From assembly GCF_934309415.1 (NCBI RefSeq), contig NZ_CAKRDI010000050.1, forward strand, positions 1 through 12,863: 12,863 nucleotides of DNA. The letters are read 5' to 3'. Made by a program: the position numbers and the translations under genes. Under the pieces are notes generated by a model that did not search any database, had not been told where the DNA came from, and saw only the letters and a program-made list of their open reading frames with translations. Shown here piece by piece: positions 12,728-12,863 of the stretch. Numbering within the stretch: position 1 is the first letter of the stretch; every line of letters starts with the position of its first letter. The stretch comes from an uncultured Mediterraneibacter sp. GTDB lineage: Bacteria > Bacillota > Clostridia > Lachnospirales > Lachnospiraceae.

Positions 12728-12863
12728 GTTACTGTTCACTCCCATGTCACTCACTCCGCTGATTGGCATGGAGGATGCACATATTATCTTGAATGTATCT
12801 CGCCCATCGCCAAAGGCGATTCTAAATGGCGAGATACGTTACTGTTTACAGCTATGCTGTGAA
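12728..12863 (+). mobile_element. MITE-like element, copy E, cut by the window edge
   Basis: 136 of an expected 143 bp are present, ending TGTGAA; the missing seven bases should read CAGTAAC. Stem 1 has one unpaired change (CATGTCACTCA) and the linker is altered (ATATTATCTTGAATG). Stem 2 and the terminal hairpin match copy A. It has the same orientation as copy D, and the two bracket the HAD gene. Confidence 0.85.

Noticed and set aside
4643..12863. REP/BIME elements mobilised by a RAYT (HUH) transposase
   Set aside because: Y1-type HUH enzymes do not make target duplications, whereas two full copies and one solo have exact 8-bp duplications. No tetranucleotide guide arrangement was evident.

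Overview
The window looks like a chromosomal stretch of a low-GC anaerobic Firmicute, most likely a gut Lachnospiraceae-type Clostridium. This rests on AT-rich spacers, AGGAGG-type ribosome sites, clear TTGACA/TATAAT promoters and a short clostridial glycogen phosphorylase beside malQ. The genus cannot be fixed from sequence alone.

Layout. Bases 1-370 hold three tandem leftward promoters of the kind found upstream of rRNA operons; the transcribed gene lies off the left edge. Then come malQ and glgP (leftward two-gene glucan-breakdown operon, 15 bp apart), a divergent AraC-family regulator, a convergent PHP-domain phosphoesterase, a 1.3 kb gene-poor stretch, asnA (rightward, own promoter and strong terminator), a C39-like cysteine peptidase, an NhaC-family Na+/H+ antiporter and a HAD-superfamily phosphatase (all leftward). 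GlgP and MalQ together degrade alpha-1,4-glucans. The other genes share no obvious pathway, so this is ordinary core or housekeeping sequence.

The unusual content is between the genes. Five copies of one 143-bp element occur (4643-4785, 6719-6861, 6944-7085, a truncated copy 11844-11958, and 12728 to the window end). Each full copy starts GTTACTGTTCAC, or a close variant, and ends with its complement. Each holds three hairpins and a conserved linker. Two copies carry perfect 8-bp target duplications (AAAAATAG; AATCCAAA). Five 33-bp solo hairpins matching one end of the element are also present, one with its own perfect 8-bp duplication (CATATAGC). The oldest-looking copy keeps its stems through paired compensatory changes and lies between the PHP promoter and the PHP start codon, so it is predicted to be transcribed as a leader RNA. 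Element termini also supply the stop codons of malQ and the HAD gene. No transposase is in the window, so this appears to be a non-autonomous (MITE-like) family moved from elsewhere.

A second, unrelated dispersed repeat of about 70 bp occurs three times, around asnA and upstream of nhaC.
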